64,000 nucleotides of DNA from JAGWBJ01 sp034423015 (GTDB taxonomy: Bacteria > Chloroflexota > Dehalococcoidia > Lucifugimonadales > JAGWBF01), in assembly GCA_034423015.1 (NCBI GenBank), contig DAOUJG010000039.1:86573-150572 (forward strand), read 5' to 3'. A model generated the notes under the pieces. It had not been told where the DNA came from, did not search any database, and saw only the letters and a program-made list of their open reading frames with translations. Below, piece after piece: positions 25,070 through 34,187 of this stretch; position 1 is the stretch's first letter, and every line of letters begins with the position of its first letter. The position numbers and the translations under genes were made by a program.

Positions 25070-26476
25070 ATGACGACGGAAAGCATCGCTCTCATGGCCC
25101 ATCTGTTCAGGCGGGCCGGGTTCGGGGCCACCATGGAAGAGCTGGAGAGATATGCGGCCAAGGGATACGAGGAGACGGTCGAGGAGCTGCTCCACCCGGA
25201 ACGCCAACCCGAGTGGGACGAGGAGCGTCTCTTCAGGGACTTCCCCGAGCTACAGGACCGCACGGCCATCGAGCCCGGCCAGATATTCTGGACCCACAGG
25301 CTGATAGAGACCCGCCGCCCCCTGGAAGAGAAGATGGCCCTGTTCTGGCATGGTGTCCTGTGCACCGGCGCCGGCAAGGCCGACAACGTCCGCCAGGTCA
25401 CCATCCAGATCGACATGTTCCGGAGGCTGGGGCTGGGCCGCTTCCCGGATATTCTGGTGGAGCTGTCCAAGGACCCGGCCATGCTCTACTACCTGGACAA
25501 CACGGAGAACCACAAGGGGTCCATCAACGAGAACTACGGCCGGGAGCTGCTGGAGCTGTTCTCCCTGGGTGTCGGCATGGACGGCGAGGCCAACTACACG
25601 GAGGATGACGTCCAGGCGTGCTCGCGGGCCTTCACGGGGTGGGGCATCAAGCCTCCCCTGCCCACGGACCCCTACGGGCCCCACACGTGGACTTTCTACT
25701 ACGACGCAACCGACCACGACGACGGGGAGAAGACGTTCCTGGGCGAGACCGGGCGCTGGAACGGCGAGGACGTGATAGATATCCTGGCCCGGCAGCCCGC
25801 GACGCGCCGGTTCATCGCCCGCCACCTGTACAACTTCTTCGTCGCCGACGAGCCGATCGTGCCCACCTGGAAGGACATCCCGCCCAGGGACCCTCAAGCC
25901 ATAGAGACACTTGAGGGGGTGTTGGTGGAGAGCGACTACGATATGCGCCAGGTGATGCGGGTACTGCTGAATTCGGACTTCTTCAAGGACGCCCGCTTCC
26001 AGAAGGTCAAGAGCCCGGTGGAGGTGGTGATAGGCACGGTCAAGCAGACGGGGGAGTTCGCCGCCAACAAGCCCGGGGCCCTGGACCTGGTCATGGAGAT
26101 GCGGTACATGGGCCAGGACATCCTCAACCCCCCCACGGTGGAGGGGTGGCACACCGGCAGAGACTGGATCGACAGCGGGACGCTGGTGGAGCGCATCAAC
26201 TACACCGCGGACCAGATGGGGAACCTGGAGCATCCCGGCATCCGCTCCATCGTGGACCGATTGGCCTCCACGGGGCCGCTGCTGTCTCCCGAGAGACTGG
26301 TCGACGGCTGCCTCGACGTCCTGGGAGGCTACCGGCTGCCTCAGCAGACCCGGGACAAGCTGGTCGCACACCTGGCCAAGGGTGGAGACCTGGACACCGC
26401 CAGCGAAGAGTTCGGCCAACGGGTGGCGCAAACGCTGCAGCTCATAGTGGCGACCCAGGAGTACCAGTTCGCTTAG
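25070..26476 (+). CDS. DUF1800 family protein (module 2)
   Basis: A 468-residue DUF1800 protein with IALMAHLFRRAGFGAT at the N terminus, ENYGRELLELFSLGVGMDG, TFLGETGRWNGEDVIDIL, IARHLYNFFVADE and NPPTVEGWHTGRDW. AAGGAG lies 5 bases before the ATG at 25070. No export signal is visible, unlike many members of the family. The DUF1501 partner follows after about 90 bp. It lies between the binding-protein gene and its apparent permease genes. Family function is unknown. Confidence 0.92.
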   Translation: MTTESIALMAHLFRRAGFGATMEELERYAAKGYEETVEELLHPERQPEWDEERLFRDFPELQDRTAIEPGQIFWTHRLIETRRPLEEKMALFWHGVLCTGAGKADNVRQVTIQIDMFRRLGLGRFPDILVELSKDPAMLYYLDNTENHKGSINENYGRELLELFSLGVGMDGEANYTEDDVQACSRAFTGWGIKPPLPTDPYGPHTWTFYYDATDHDDGEKTFLGETGRWNGEDVIDILARQPATRRFIARHLYNFFVADEPIVPTWKDIPPRDPQAIETLEGVLVESDYDMRQVMRVLLNSDFFKDARFQKVKSPVEVVIGTVKQTGEFAANKPGALDLVMEMRYMGQDILNPPTVEGWHTGRDWIDSGTLVERINYTADQMGNLEHPGIRSIVDRLASTGPLLSPERLVDGCLDVLGGYRLPQQTRDKLVAHLAKGGDLDTASEEFGQRVAQTLQLIVATQEYQFA

Positions 26477-26569
26477 GAAATCTCTGAACGAGGAGTGCTT
26501 CCTTCCGGACTAACTCGGCAGGGACTTGCTCAGGCCATTTCCAGGGGGAGACAGATGGAGGGGAGACAG

Positions 26570-27709
26570 ATGGCTACAAACGGCAAAGACCGGATCTTGG
26601 TAGTGCTCCAGCTCTCCGGGGGGAACGACTCCCTCAACACCATCGTCCCGTATGGGGACCCGCTGTACGCCGACAACCGGCCGTCGTTGAGGATAGCCGA
26701 GGAGGACGTGCTCCCCATCGACGACCATATAGGGTTCCATCCCGCGATGGCGCCCATCAAGACCCTCTACGACCAGGGGAAGGTGGCGATCATCCAGGGC
26801 ATCGGGTACCCGAACCCCAACCGTTCCCACTTCCGCTCCATGGACATCTGGCACACCTGCGAGCCGGAGAAGGTGGGCACCGAGGGATGGCTGGGCCGCT
26901 CCATCCGGGAGATCGACCCGCGATCGGAGAACGTGCTGACGGGCGTGAACTTCGGACGCGGCCTGCCCCGGGCCCTGGCCGCGCCGGGGATACCCGTGGC
27001 GTCGGTGGGCAACCTGGAGACCTACGGCCTGCTGACGGGCATCCAGGGCGAGGACCAGAGGGCGGAGGCGCTGGACGTGTTCGCCAACATCTACGCTCCC
27101 ATGATCGGGAGAAGCGAGGTGTCCGACTACCTCTCCCAGACGGGGACCGACGCCCTGAAGGGAGCGGACATACTGAGGACGGCGCCCGAGCGCTACACCT
27201 CCTCCGTGGAGTACGCCGGCAACTCGGTGGCCCAGTACATGAAGAACATAGCCCAGGTGCACCTGGCGGGCTTCGGCACACGCATCCTGTACACAACCGC
27301 CCCGTACAACAGCTTCGACACCCATGCGGGGCAGGCCGGGGTCCACGACCAGCTCCTGGAAAACGTTTCCGGCGCCGTCTACGACTTCTACGAGGACCTG
27401 AAGGAGCACAACGCCAGCGAGGAGGTCGTGGTGCTGCTGTTCTCCGAGTTCGGCCGCCGGGTGCACGACAACGGCTCGGGAACGGACCACGGGTCGGGGG
27501 GCACCGCCTTCGTCATCGGCGACGCGGTGGCGGGAGGCCTCTACGGAGAGCACCCCTCCCTGGAGCCCAGCCGGCTGCTGGAGGGCGACCTCCACTTCAA
27601 CAACGACTTCCGGGGCACCTACGCGTCGCTGGCGGAGAAGTGGATGGGACTGGAGGCCGCGCCCATCGTCGGCGGCGTCTTCGAGCAGCCCGACTTCATC
27701 AGAGCTTAG
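26570..27709 (+). CDS. DUF1501 family protein (module 2)
   Basis: A 379-residue DUF1501 protein (sulfatase-like fold, function unknown). Motifs are LQLSGGNDSLNTIVPYGD, HFRSMDIWHT, NFGRGLPRALA, FDTHAGQ, LLFSEFGRRVHDNGSGTDHG and GGLYGEHPSL. The ATG at 26570 is chosen by comparison with the copy at 35670. A 15-bp duplication has produced two successive GGGGAGACAG-ATG start sites (26555 and 26570), both in frame. It lacks the Tat signal usual in this family, so it is probably cytoplasmic. Confidence 0.9.
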   Translation: MATNGKDRILVVLQLSGGNDSLNTIVPYGDPLYADNRPSLRIAEEDVLPIDDHIGFHPAMAPIKTLYDQGKVAIIQGIGYPNPNRSHFRSMDIWHTCEPEKVGTEGWLGRSIREIDPRSENVLTGVNFGRGLPRALAAPGIPVASVGNLETYGLLTGIQGEDQRAEALDVFANIYAPMIGRSEVSDYLSQTGTDALKGADILRTAPERYTSSVEYAGNSVAQYMKNIAQVHLAGFGTRILYTTAPYNSFDTHAGQAGVHDQLLENVSGAVYDFYEDLKEHNASEEVVVLLFSEFGRRVHDNGSGTDHGSGGTAFVIGDAVAGGLYGEHPSLEPSRLLEGDLHFNNDFRGTYASLAEKWMGLEAAPIVGGVFEQPDFIRA

Positions 27710-27782
27710 GGGAGAGCACACGGTCGGGACGGGCGGCGTGGTAGGCTCTCCAAGAATGGCAGACCGGAGCGAGGGTACGTAG

Positions 27783-28775
27783 ATGGTCAGCGTGCACTTT
27801 GGCGTTACCAGCAGGGCGTTCAACTACTCGCACACCGTCGGGCGCATGACGTTCTTCGGCGAGGGGTTCAGGCACCCCATGGACATAGCCGTCGGCAAGG
27901 ACGGCCGCATCTACGTGCCCAACCGGTCGAGGCAGGACAGACCCAACGGGGTCCGCGTGACCGTGTGCACCGTGGACGAGGAGTTCCTGTACCAGTTCAG
28001 CGCCTTCGGGGCCGAAGACGGCCAGCTCACGTGGCCCGTCTCCATCGCCCTGGACAGCACGGAGAACATCTACGTGGCGGACCAGTGGCTGAACCGGATA
28101 AGCATCTTCAGCAACGGCGGGGACTTCCTCGGCAAGTGGGGCACAGCGGGGAGCGGCGATGGGGAGCTGGACCAGCCCTTTGGCATGAGATTCGATTCCC
28201 AGGACCATCTGTTCATAGTGGACAGCCGCAACGGCCGAATCCAGAAATTCACCAAGGACGGGCGCTTCCTGGCCAAGTTCGGGGAGCCGGGAAGCGGGCC
28301 GGGCCAGTTCGACCTTCCGTGGGGTATCGACTTCGACCGGGAGGGCTACCTGTACGTAGCCGACTGGAACAACCACCGGGTCCAGAAGCTCACCCCCGAG
28401 GGAGAGTATGTCTCCGAGCTCGGCATCCACGGCAGCGGCGCCGGAGAGTTCCACAGGCCATCGGGAGTGGCCGTGGACGCAGACGGCGACATCTACGTGG
28501 CAGACTGGGGCAACCACCGTCTCCAGGTCTTCACCTCCGACGGCCGTCACATAAGCACGTTCACCGGAGACGCCACCCTCTCCAAGTGGGGCGAGCTATC
28601 CCTGGAGGCGAACCCGGACAAGGCGTGGCAGCGCAACCTGGTGAGAGACTTCGAGCCGGAGAGACGGTTCTGGAACCCGGTGGCGGTGGCTGTCGACCCC
28701 GAGAACCGGGTGCTGGTCGCCGACTGCATGCGCCACCGCCTGCAGGTCTATCGTAAGATATATGCGTCCCGATAG
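27783..28775 (+). CDS. NHL-repeat beta-propeller protein (module 2)
   Basis: A 330-residue NHL propeller. Blades are marked by PFGMRFDSQDHLFIVDSRN, PWGIDFDREGYLYVADWNN and PSGVAVDADGDIYVADWGN, each ending in HRVQKL or RLQVF. It opens SVHFGVTSRAFNYSHTVGR, which recurs in module 3 as FEYSHTIGR. No signal peptide is seen. It lies 73 bp after DUF1501 and 124 bp before the permease gene. A scaffold or binding role is likely for the propeller; nothing more specific can be said. Confidence 0.88.
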   Translation: MVSVHFGVTSRAFNYSHTVGRMTFFGEGFRHPMDIAVGKDGRIYVPNRSRQDRPNGVRVTVCTVDEEFLYQFSAFGAEDGQLTWPVSIALDSTENIYVADQWLNRISIFSNGGDFLGKWGTAGSGDGELDQPFGMRFDSQDHLFIVDSRNGRIQKFTKDGRFLAKFGEPGSGPGQFDLPWGIDFDREGYLYVADWNNHRVQKLTPEGEYVSELGIHGSGAGEFHRPSGVAVDADGDIYVADWGNHRLQVFTSDGRHISTFTGDATLSKWGELSLEANPDKAWQRNLVRDFEPERRFWNPVAVAVDPENRVLVADCMRHRLQVYRKIYASR

Positions 28776-28899
28776 GATGTCCCGGACCGATGGCCGAGGC
28801 TTCCGAGACCGTCGCTGAAACGGAAGGGCCTCGAAGCGGAGCCCGCGCGACCCGGGGCCCTAGGAGAGCCCGGGCCGCCTCCAGACAGATGGACTAGCA

Positions 28900-29862
28900 T
28901 TGAAAACGTACATCATCAAACGCCTGCTGCTGTTCCCGCCTACCGTGGTGATAGTCACCCTTCTGGTGTTCTTCATCATGTGGATCGTGCCTGGGGACGC
29001 CGCGATAGTCATCCTGGCCGGCGAGGGGGGAGAAGCGGGCGTCAACCAGGAGGACTTGGAGAGGCTCAGAAAGCAGCTGGGGCTGGACAGGCCCGTTTAC
29101 ATTCAGTACGGGGACTGGGTCTGGGACCTGATCAGGGGAGACATGGGGGACTCGGTCTACTACAAGATACCCGTCATGGACGAGCTGAAGGGGAAGTTCC
29201 TGGTCACCCTGGAGCTGTCCGTAATGGCCATCCTGATGTCCGCCATCCTGGCCATCCCCATCGGGGTACTCTCCGCCGTGAAGCAGGACACCATCTTCGA
29301 CTACGGGGTGCGGACGTTTACCCTGGCCGGCATCGCCCTGCCCAGCTTCTGGGTGGGCATACTCATCGTGGCGGCCCTCACCTTCTGGTTCGATTGGGCG
29401 TTGCCTCCGCTGCAATACCAACCGCCTTGGGACGAGCCCTTAACGAACCTCCACCAGCTCATCTTCCCGGCGATGGCGCTGGCCTTCGGGGAGCTTGCCT
29501 TTGCTGCCCGAATCACGCGCTCCACCATGCTGGAGGTGATGCGGGACGACTACGTCAGGACCGCCAGGGCTAAGGGGCTGTCGGAGCTGGCGGTGATCGG
29601 CCGGCACGCCCTGAAGAACGCCCTGCTGCCCGTGGTCACCGTATCGGGCTGGCAGTTTGGCCGTCTTCTGGGGGGTGTGGTGGTCATCGAGCGGATATTC
29701 CTGGTGCCCGGGGTAGGCAGCTTTCTCATAGACGCGATAGTCCACCGGGACTACACCGTGATCCAGGCGATCATGGTGATGGTGGCCGGGCTGATCCTGG
29801 TCCTGAACCTGCTGATCGACGTCCTGTACGGCTGGCTGGACCCCAGGATCCGGTATGCGTAA
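28900..29862 (+). CDS. dppB: ABC transporter permease, DppB family (second set)
   Basis: A 320-residue permease with the DppB start (IIKRLLLFPPTVVIVTLLVF), the MWIVPGDAA motif and the EAA loop DYVRTARAKGLSELAVIGRH. TTG at 28900 is the only start that keeps the N-terminal motif; the ribosome site is weak. It is closely paralogous to the gene at 7910. Although three DUF/NHL genes separate them, it presumably works with the binding protein at 22714 and the DppC-type partner 24 bp downstream. Confidence 0.9.
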   Translation: MKTYIIKRLLLFPPTVVIVTLLVFFIMWIVPGDAAIVILAGEGGEAGVNQEDLERLRKQLGLDRPVYIQYGDWVWDLIRGDMGDSVYYKIPVMDELKGKFLVTLELSVMAILMSAILAIPIGVLSAVKQDTIFDYGVRTFTLAGIALPSFWVGILIVAALTFWFDWALPPLQYQPPWDEPLTNLHQLIFPAMALAFGELAFAARITRSTMLEVMRDDYVRTARAKGLSELAVIGRHALKNALLPVVTVSGWQFGRLLGGVVVIERIFLVPGVGSFLIDAIVHRDYTVIQAIMVMVAGLILVLNLLIDVLYGWLDPRIRYA

Positions 29863-29886
29863 GCCGAGCTCACGGTCAGGTTGGCA

Positions 29887-30792
29887 ATGATAGGTCAGAG
29901 AGCCGCAGCTTTCCCCAACGCCCGGTCGGCCCTGTCCTGGCTGCCCGGGGCGGCGGGCCAGGTAGCCGCGTTCTGCAAGAGGAAGCCCCTGGGAGCCCTG
30001 GGAGGGATCCTGATTACCTCCATGGGTCTGATCGCCATCCTGGCCCCGATCATATCGCCCCACGACCCCTACGAGGTCTACGTGGACTACGTGGAGAACC
30101 CTCCCTCCAAGACCTTTCCCCTGGGCACCGACAACCTGGGGCAGGACGTCCTCAGCCGGCTGTTTCACGGGGCACGCCTTTCCCTCAGGGTGGGACTGCT
30201 CAGCGTGCTGATCGGCATAACCGGCGGCTTCGTGCTGGGCATCGCCACCGCCTACGCGGGAGGGGCCGTCGATCTCGCCTTCCAACGGCTCGTCGATTCG
30301 ATGATCGCCTTTCCCAGCGTAATCCTGGCCATGGCCATCATGGCCGTCCTGGGGGCCTCGGTCACCAACGTGGTCATAGCCCTGGTGTTCGTGTTGATAC
30401 CGCCCGCGGTGCGGGCCATCCGCTCCCAGGTGCTCAGCCTCAAGGAAATGGACTACGTGCTGGCGGCCAAGGCCGTCGGGTGCTCCCCCCTCCGGATCAT
30501 GATCCGGCACATCGTGCCCAACTGCTTCGCCATCTACATCATCCTGGCCACAATCACCCTGGGGTTTGCCATCATCGTGGAGGCGTCTCTCAGCTTCCTG
30601 GGGATAGGCGTACCAGCAGGCACGCCCACGTGGGGAGGCATGCTGACCCAGGCGTCCCAACAGCACATCAAGACGGCTCCATGGGTAGCCATAGCTCCGG
30701 GCGTAGCGATATCGGTGGTGGTGTTCTCGGTCAACTGGCTGGGCGATGCCCTGCGGGACGTGCTGGACCCGCGGCTCCGGGGCGCCGACTAG
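29887..30792 (+). CDS. dppC: ABC transporter permease, DppC family (second set)
   Basis: A 301-residue permease with the DppC first helix (GALGGILITSMGLIAILAPI), the ISPHDPYEVY motif, LGTDNLGQDVLSRLFHGARL, the EAA loop DYVLAAKAVGCSPLRIMIRH and the closing GDALRDVLDPRLRG. The ATG at 29887 follows CAGG by 6 bases; a TTG two codons earlier is possible. It ends the second transporter set. As with the first set, no ATP-binding subunit follows. Confidence 0.9.
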   Translation: MIGQRAAAFPNARSALSWLPGAAGQVAAFCKRKPLGALGGILITSMGLIAILAPIISPHDPYEVYVDYVENPPSKTFPLGTDNLGQDVLSRLFHGARLSLRVGLLSVLIGITGGFVLGIATAYAGGAVDLAFQRLVDSMIAFPSVILAMAIMAVLGASVTNVVIALVFVLIPPAVRAIRSQVLSLKEMDYVLAAKAVGCSPLRIMIRHIVPNCFAIYIILATITLGFAIIVEASLSFLGIGVPAGTPTWGGMLTQASQQHIKTAPWVAIAPGVAISVVVFSVNWLGDALRDVLDPRLRGAD

Positions 30793-30947
30793 GGCCGTTC
30801 CAGCAGCCCCGGAGGCCCCCTGGACTCGTACTCTAAGAGGCCGGGCGCCAGGGGCACTGGACCATCGTCACCCTGGCGCCGGCACGGCGACGCGCCAACG
30901 GAGCAGGCGCCACCAGGCCATACCAGAGATTGGGGTGTAGCTAGCTC

Positions 30948-32369
30948 GTGGGAGAGCTCGTCCGCGTCTGCGCCCGCTGCGGCCACGTCAACCTCATGGA
31001 CGGGCCCGACCGGTGCCGCAACTGCTGGGCGGCGCTGGCGGGGGTCGCGCCGGTCCCCCGGGCCGAGGGAGAGAAAAACCCCAGGTTCGCGTTTCTCAGG
31101 AGACGCCGGGTCCTTCTGCCAACCCTTCTCGCACTGGCCGTGGGCCTGACCGTGTGGGGGGTCCTGGTCTTCTTCGACCTTGGCCCCAACCCGCCGTCCG
31201 CCACTACCAGCGCAGCCGCGGAGGTCCTGGGAGGCGTGTGGTCGCAGGTGGGAAGGACCCCCGAGAACAGCGGCTACACGCCGGAGCACGTCTTCGTGCC
31301 CAGAGGGATAGACTGGACCTACGACACGTCCGAGCCTCTTCTGGCCGCCCCTGCCGTGGACCAGGAACGGCTGTACCTGACAACTCAGACGGGCCGTATC
31401 ATAGCCCTGGACAGGGAGACCGGCGAATCCGTCTGGCAGTACGACACCGGCCACCAGGCGGGCTTCCCGGCGACGGCCGCGCCCGCGGTGGCGGGGGACC
31501 TGGTCATCGCCCCGGTGCGTCCCGGCCGGGTGGTCGGCCTGGACCGCCGCACCGGGGAGGCCGTGTGGGAGACGGACATAAGGACCCCGCTGATGGCCTC
31601 CCCCATCGTGGTGGAGGGCTCGGTGTACGTTGGAGCCGGAGACGAGAAGCTGTACGCCCTGGACGCGGCCAACGGGCAGGAGCGATGGACGTTCCACGTC
31701 CTGGACCGGATAACGGCCCCCGTTGCCTACGCCGACGACGCGGTGGTGGTCGTAAACGAGGAGAGCCTGCTCCACATCGTGGACACCAACACGGGGCGCA
31801 AGCGGTTCGTCTACGACGTGGGGGCCGGGAGCCTGGGCAGGAACATCCGGGGCGGACCGGCCATCCACGGAGACACCGCGTACTTCCACACCCAGGGAGG
31901 CGCCGTGTGGGCCGTGGACCGGCGGACGATCACGTACCCCTTCGAGAGGGCGATAGGGTACTGGAAGACCAACTTCTTCCTGTGGGGCATCACCTCGGAG
32001 CTCCCCGTCCAGAAGGGCACCCTGTGGACCAGGGGTCTCGGCGGCACCCTGATGCACGGCCCCGCCGCGGCCCACGACACCGTCTACGCGGCCACCGTGG
32101 AGGGGCGGGTGTGGGCCCTGGACGCCGCAAGCGGAGAGGAACGGTGGAGCGCCCAGACGGGGGCCGGGACAAGCTCGGGGGCCACGGTGGCCGGCGACAC
32201 CCTGGTCCTGGGGACCGAGGACGGCAGGCTCCTGGGCCTGAACGCCCACACCGGGGAGCGGCAGTGGGACTTCCGCCTGGGCGGGAGGATATCGGCCCGC
32301 CCCGTGGTCGTAGAAGGGAAGCTCTACGTGGCTTCCGAGGACGGCAAGGTCTACGCCGTCAGCGGGTAG
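30948..32369 (+). CDS. membrane-anchored PQQ-type beta-propeller protein with zinc ribbon
   Basis: A 473-residue protein in three parts. Residues 8-26 form a zinc ribbon (CARCGH then CRNCW). One membrane helix follows at about 50-72 (RRVLLPTLLALAVGLTVWGV). The rest is a PQQ/BamB-type propeller with blades such as VYVGAGDEKLYALDAANGQE and VYAATVEGRVWALDAASGEE. The propeller should lie outside the membrane with the zinc ribbon inside. GTG at 30948 is the family-consistent start, though the ribosome site is poor. It lies 155 bp after the second dppC and may sense or scaffold at the membrane. BamB itself is unlikely in a monoderm. Confidence 0.85.
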   Translation: MGELVRVCARCGHVNLMDGPDRCRNCWAALAGVAPVPRAEGEKNPRFAFLRRRRVLLPTLLALAVGLTVWGVLVFFDLGPNPPSATTSAAAEVLGGVWSQVGRTPENSGYTPEHVFVPRGIDWTYDTSEPLLAAPAVDQERLYLTTQTGRIIALDRETGESVWQYDTGHQAGFPATAAPAVAGDLVIAPVRPGRVVGLDRRTGEAVWETDIRTPLMASPIVVEGSVYVGAGDEKLYALDAANGQERWTFHVLDRITAPVAYADDAVVVVNEESLLHIVDTNTGRKRFVYDVGAGSLGRNIRGGPAIHGDTAYFHTQGGAVWAVDRRTITYPFERAIGYWKTNFFLWGITSELPVQKGTLWTRGLGGTLMHGPAAAHDTVYAATVEGRVWALDAASGEERWSAQTGAGTSSGATVAGDTLVLGTEDGRLLGLNAHTGERQWDFRLGGRISARPVVVEGKLYVASEDGKVYAVSG

Positions 32370-32441
32370 ACGGGACCAACTGGTGGGCGGTCAGCGGACT
32401 CATTCGGGCCATTCCCAGGTCACAAGACCCGGGGCCGGGGG

Positions 32442-33869
32442 TCACGAGACCGGAGGCCGGTGCTGTATCCATGGCCTGGCCCGCTCGAAGGCGGCCGACG
32501 CGGCTATGACCGTCTCCTCGCCGCCCCTCTTCCCGACGATGTGAAGGCCGATGGGCAGCCCGTCGGAGGAGAAGCCGGCCGGGACGCTGGCGGCGGCGTG
32601 CCCGATGGCGTTGATGGGGTAGGTGAAGGGATGGAAGCTGAAGTACCGGTGGGGGTAGGCCGGCCTGCCCGCGATCTCCTCGGGGAACTCGCCCACCGGT
32701 ATGGCGGGCAGGGCCAGGGTGGGCGACAGCAGCAGGTCGTATCTCTGGAACAGGGCGGTCATCTGGACCTTGAGGGCGTCTATGAGCCCGAGGGCGCGGG
32801 CATAGGCGGCGCCGGTGACCCTGGACCCGGCCTCGAAGAAGTCCCTGGCATAGTACGTCAGCCGGTCCCCGTGGCTCTCCAGGTACTGTCCGTAGGAGGC
32901 ATAGGCGGCGACCTCGTATATGGGCCCGTAGGCGTCGTAGGGCGAGTCCATGACCAGGTCCGACTCCTCCACGTGGCACCCCAGCTCCTCGAACACCCGC
33001 GCCGCCCTGGAGGTAACTTCCAGGACCTCTGGGTCCACCGCCGCGAACCCGTAGTCCGGGCTCCAGGCGATGCGCAGGCCGCCCACGTCCCCGTCCACGG
33101 CGGCCAGGAAGTCGGGGGTAGGCTCGCGCAGGGAGCCGGGGTCCCTGGGGTCGTACCCGGCCAAGACCTGCAGCAGCAGGGCCGAGTCCCGCACGGTACG
33201 GCTCAGGGGCCCCTGCTGGCCGAAGAAGTTGGGCATGCCTGGGCCCTCCAGGCCGGTGTAGCTGGACACCCTGCCCTGGGTGGGCTTGATGCCGTAGATA
33301 CCGCAGAAGCTGGCGGGAATGCGTATGGAGCCACCGCCGTCGCCCCCGGTGGCCAGGGGACAGAGGCAGGCGGCCATGGCCGCGGCCGCGCCGCCGCTGG
33401 ACCCGCCCGGCGTCCGGCCGGTGTTCCAGGGGTTGCGGCCGTGGTCTCCCAGCCGGTTCTCGCAGGTGCCGACCAGGCCGAACTCCGGGGAGTTGGTCTT
33501 GCCCAGCATGATCGCCCCGGCCTCCTTGACCCGTTCCACGACGGCCGAGTCCCGGTCGGGCACCCTGTCCTCGAAGACCAGCGACCCCACGGTGGTCCGG
33601 ACACCCTTCGTCATCTGCGTGTCCTTGATGGAGATGGGCAGGCCGTGCAGGGCGCCAAGTTCGTCGCCGCGCATCACCGCCTCCTCGGCAGCCCTGGCGG
33701 AGCCCAAGGCCTCATCGCGGGTGAGGAGCAGGTACGAGTTGAGCCGGGAGTCCAACCTGTCGATGCGTTCGAAGTAAAGCTCGGCAAGCTCCACCGGAGA
33801 GACCCGCTTCGTAGCTATCAGGCGCAGCAGGTCCGCCGCCGGGGTGAAGGCCAGCTCGTTGTCCACCAT
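32442..33869 (-). CDS. amidase signature family hydrolase (copy C)
   Basis: A 475-residue amidase with the triad K82 (PISIKDTQ), S157 (GGSSGGAAAA) and S181 (GGDGGGSIRIP). It shares the GGGS variant and much of its C-terminal half with copy B at 3457. GAGAGGAGACATC precedes the ATG at 33869. It is cytoplasmic and stands alone, convergent with the PQQ protein and divergent from the DUF1800 module. A perfect TATAAT lies on this strand at 33972-33967, about 100 bp upstream, but without a clear -35. Confidence 0.9.
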   Translation of the reverse strand: MVDNELAFTPAADLLRLIATKRVSPVELAELYFERIDRLDSRLNSYLLLTRDEALGSARAAEEAVMRGDELGALHGLPISIKDTQMTKGVRTTVGSLVFEDRVPDRDSAVVERVKEAGAIMLGKTNSPEFGLVGTCENRLGDHGRNPWNTGRTPGGSSGGAAAAMAACLCPLATGGDGGGSIRIPASFCGIYGIKPTQGRVSSYTGLEGPGMPNFFGQQGPLSRTVRDSALLLQVLAGYDPRDPGSLREPTPDFLAAVDGDVGGLRIAWSPDYGFAAVDPEVLEVTSRAARVFEELGCHVEESDLVMDSPYDAYGPIYEVAAYASYGQYLESHGDRLTYYARDFFEAGSRVTGAAYARALGLIDALKVQMTALFQRYDLLLSPTLALPAIPVGEFPEEIAGRPAYPHRYFSFHPFTYPINAIGHAAASVPAGFSSDGLPIGLHIVGKRGGEETVIAASAAFERARPWIQHRPPVS

Positions 33870-34018
33870 GATGTCTCCTCTCGTTGCACCTCGATTCCGG
33901 GTGACTCCAGGGTCCTGCCCGCCCGCCGAACGAGAACCGCGTGAAGACCGGTCCCAGGCTCTTCCAATTATAGCCCAGTCCAGGGCCCGGTGGACGGGCG
34001 GCAAGGGTAGGGTCTTGC

Positions 34019-34049
34019 TTGTCCAGTCGCGGCGGCCGTGGTGTAGAAT
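34019..34049 (+). promoter_or_regulatory. possible promoter of the third DUF1800 module
   Basis: TTGTCC (34019-34024), a 19-bp spacer and TAGAAT (34044-34049), about 140 bp ahead of the gene. Spacing is long. Confidence 0.35.
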
Positions 34050-34187
34050 AACCGTGACGCGACGGGTGTCGGCCTGCCCGGAAGGGGAGGGCTGTACATC
34101 CAGGCGGCTACAGGAGTAAAATCAGGGTGCTGGACGGTTGCCGTCGTGCGGATGGCCGGTGTCCTCAGATAATTGGAGGAGAGCCAG

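Noticed and set aside
22750..25482. Very long minus-strand open frame opposite the second binding-protein gene
   Set aside because: It mirrors a clear lipoprotein gene, has biased composition and no domain, and arises from the high GC content.
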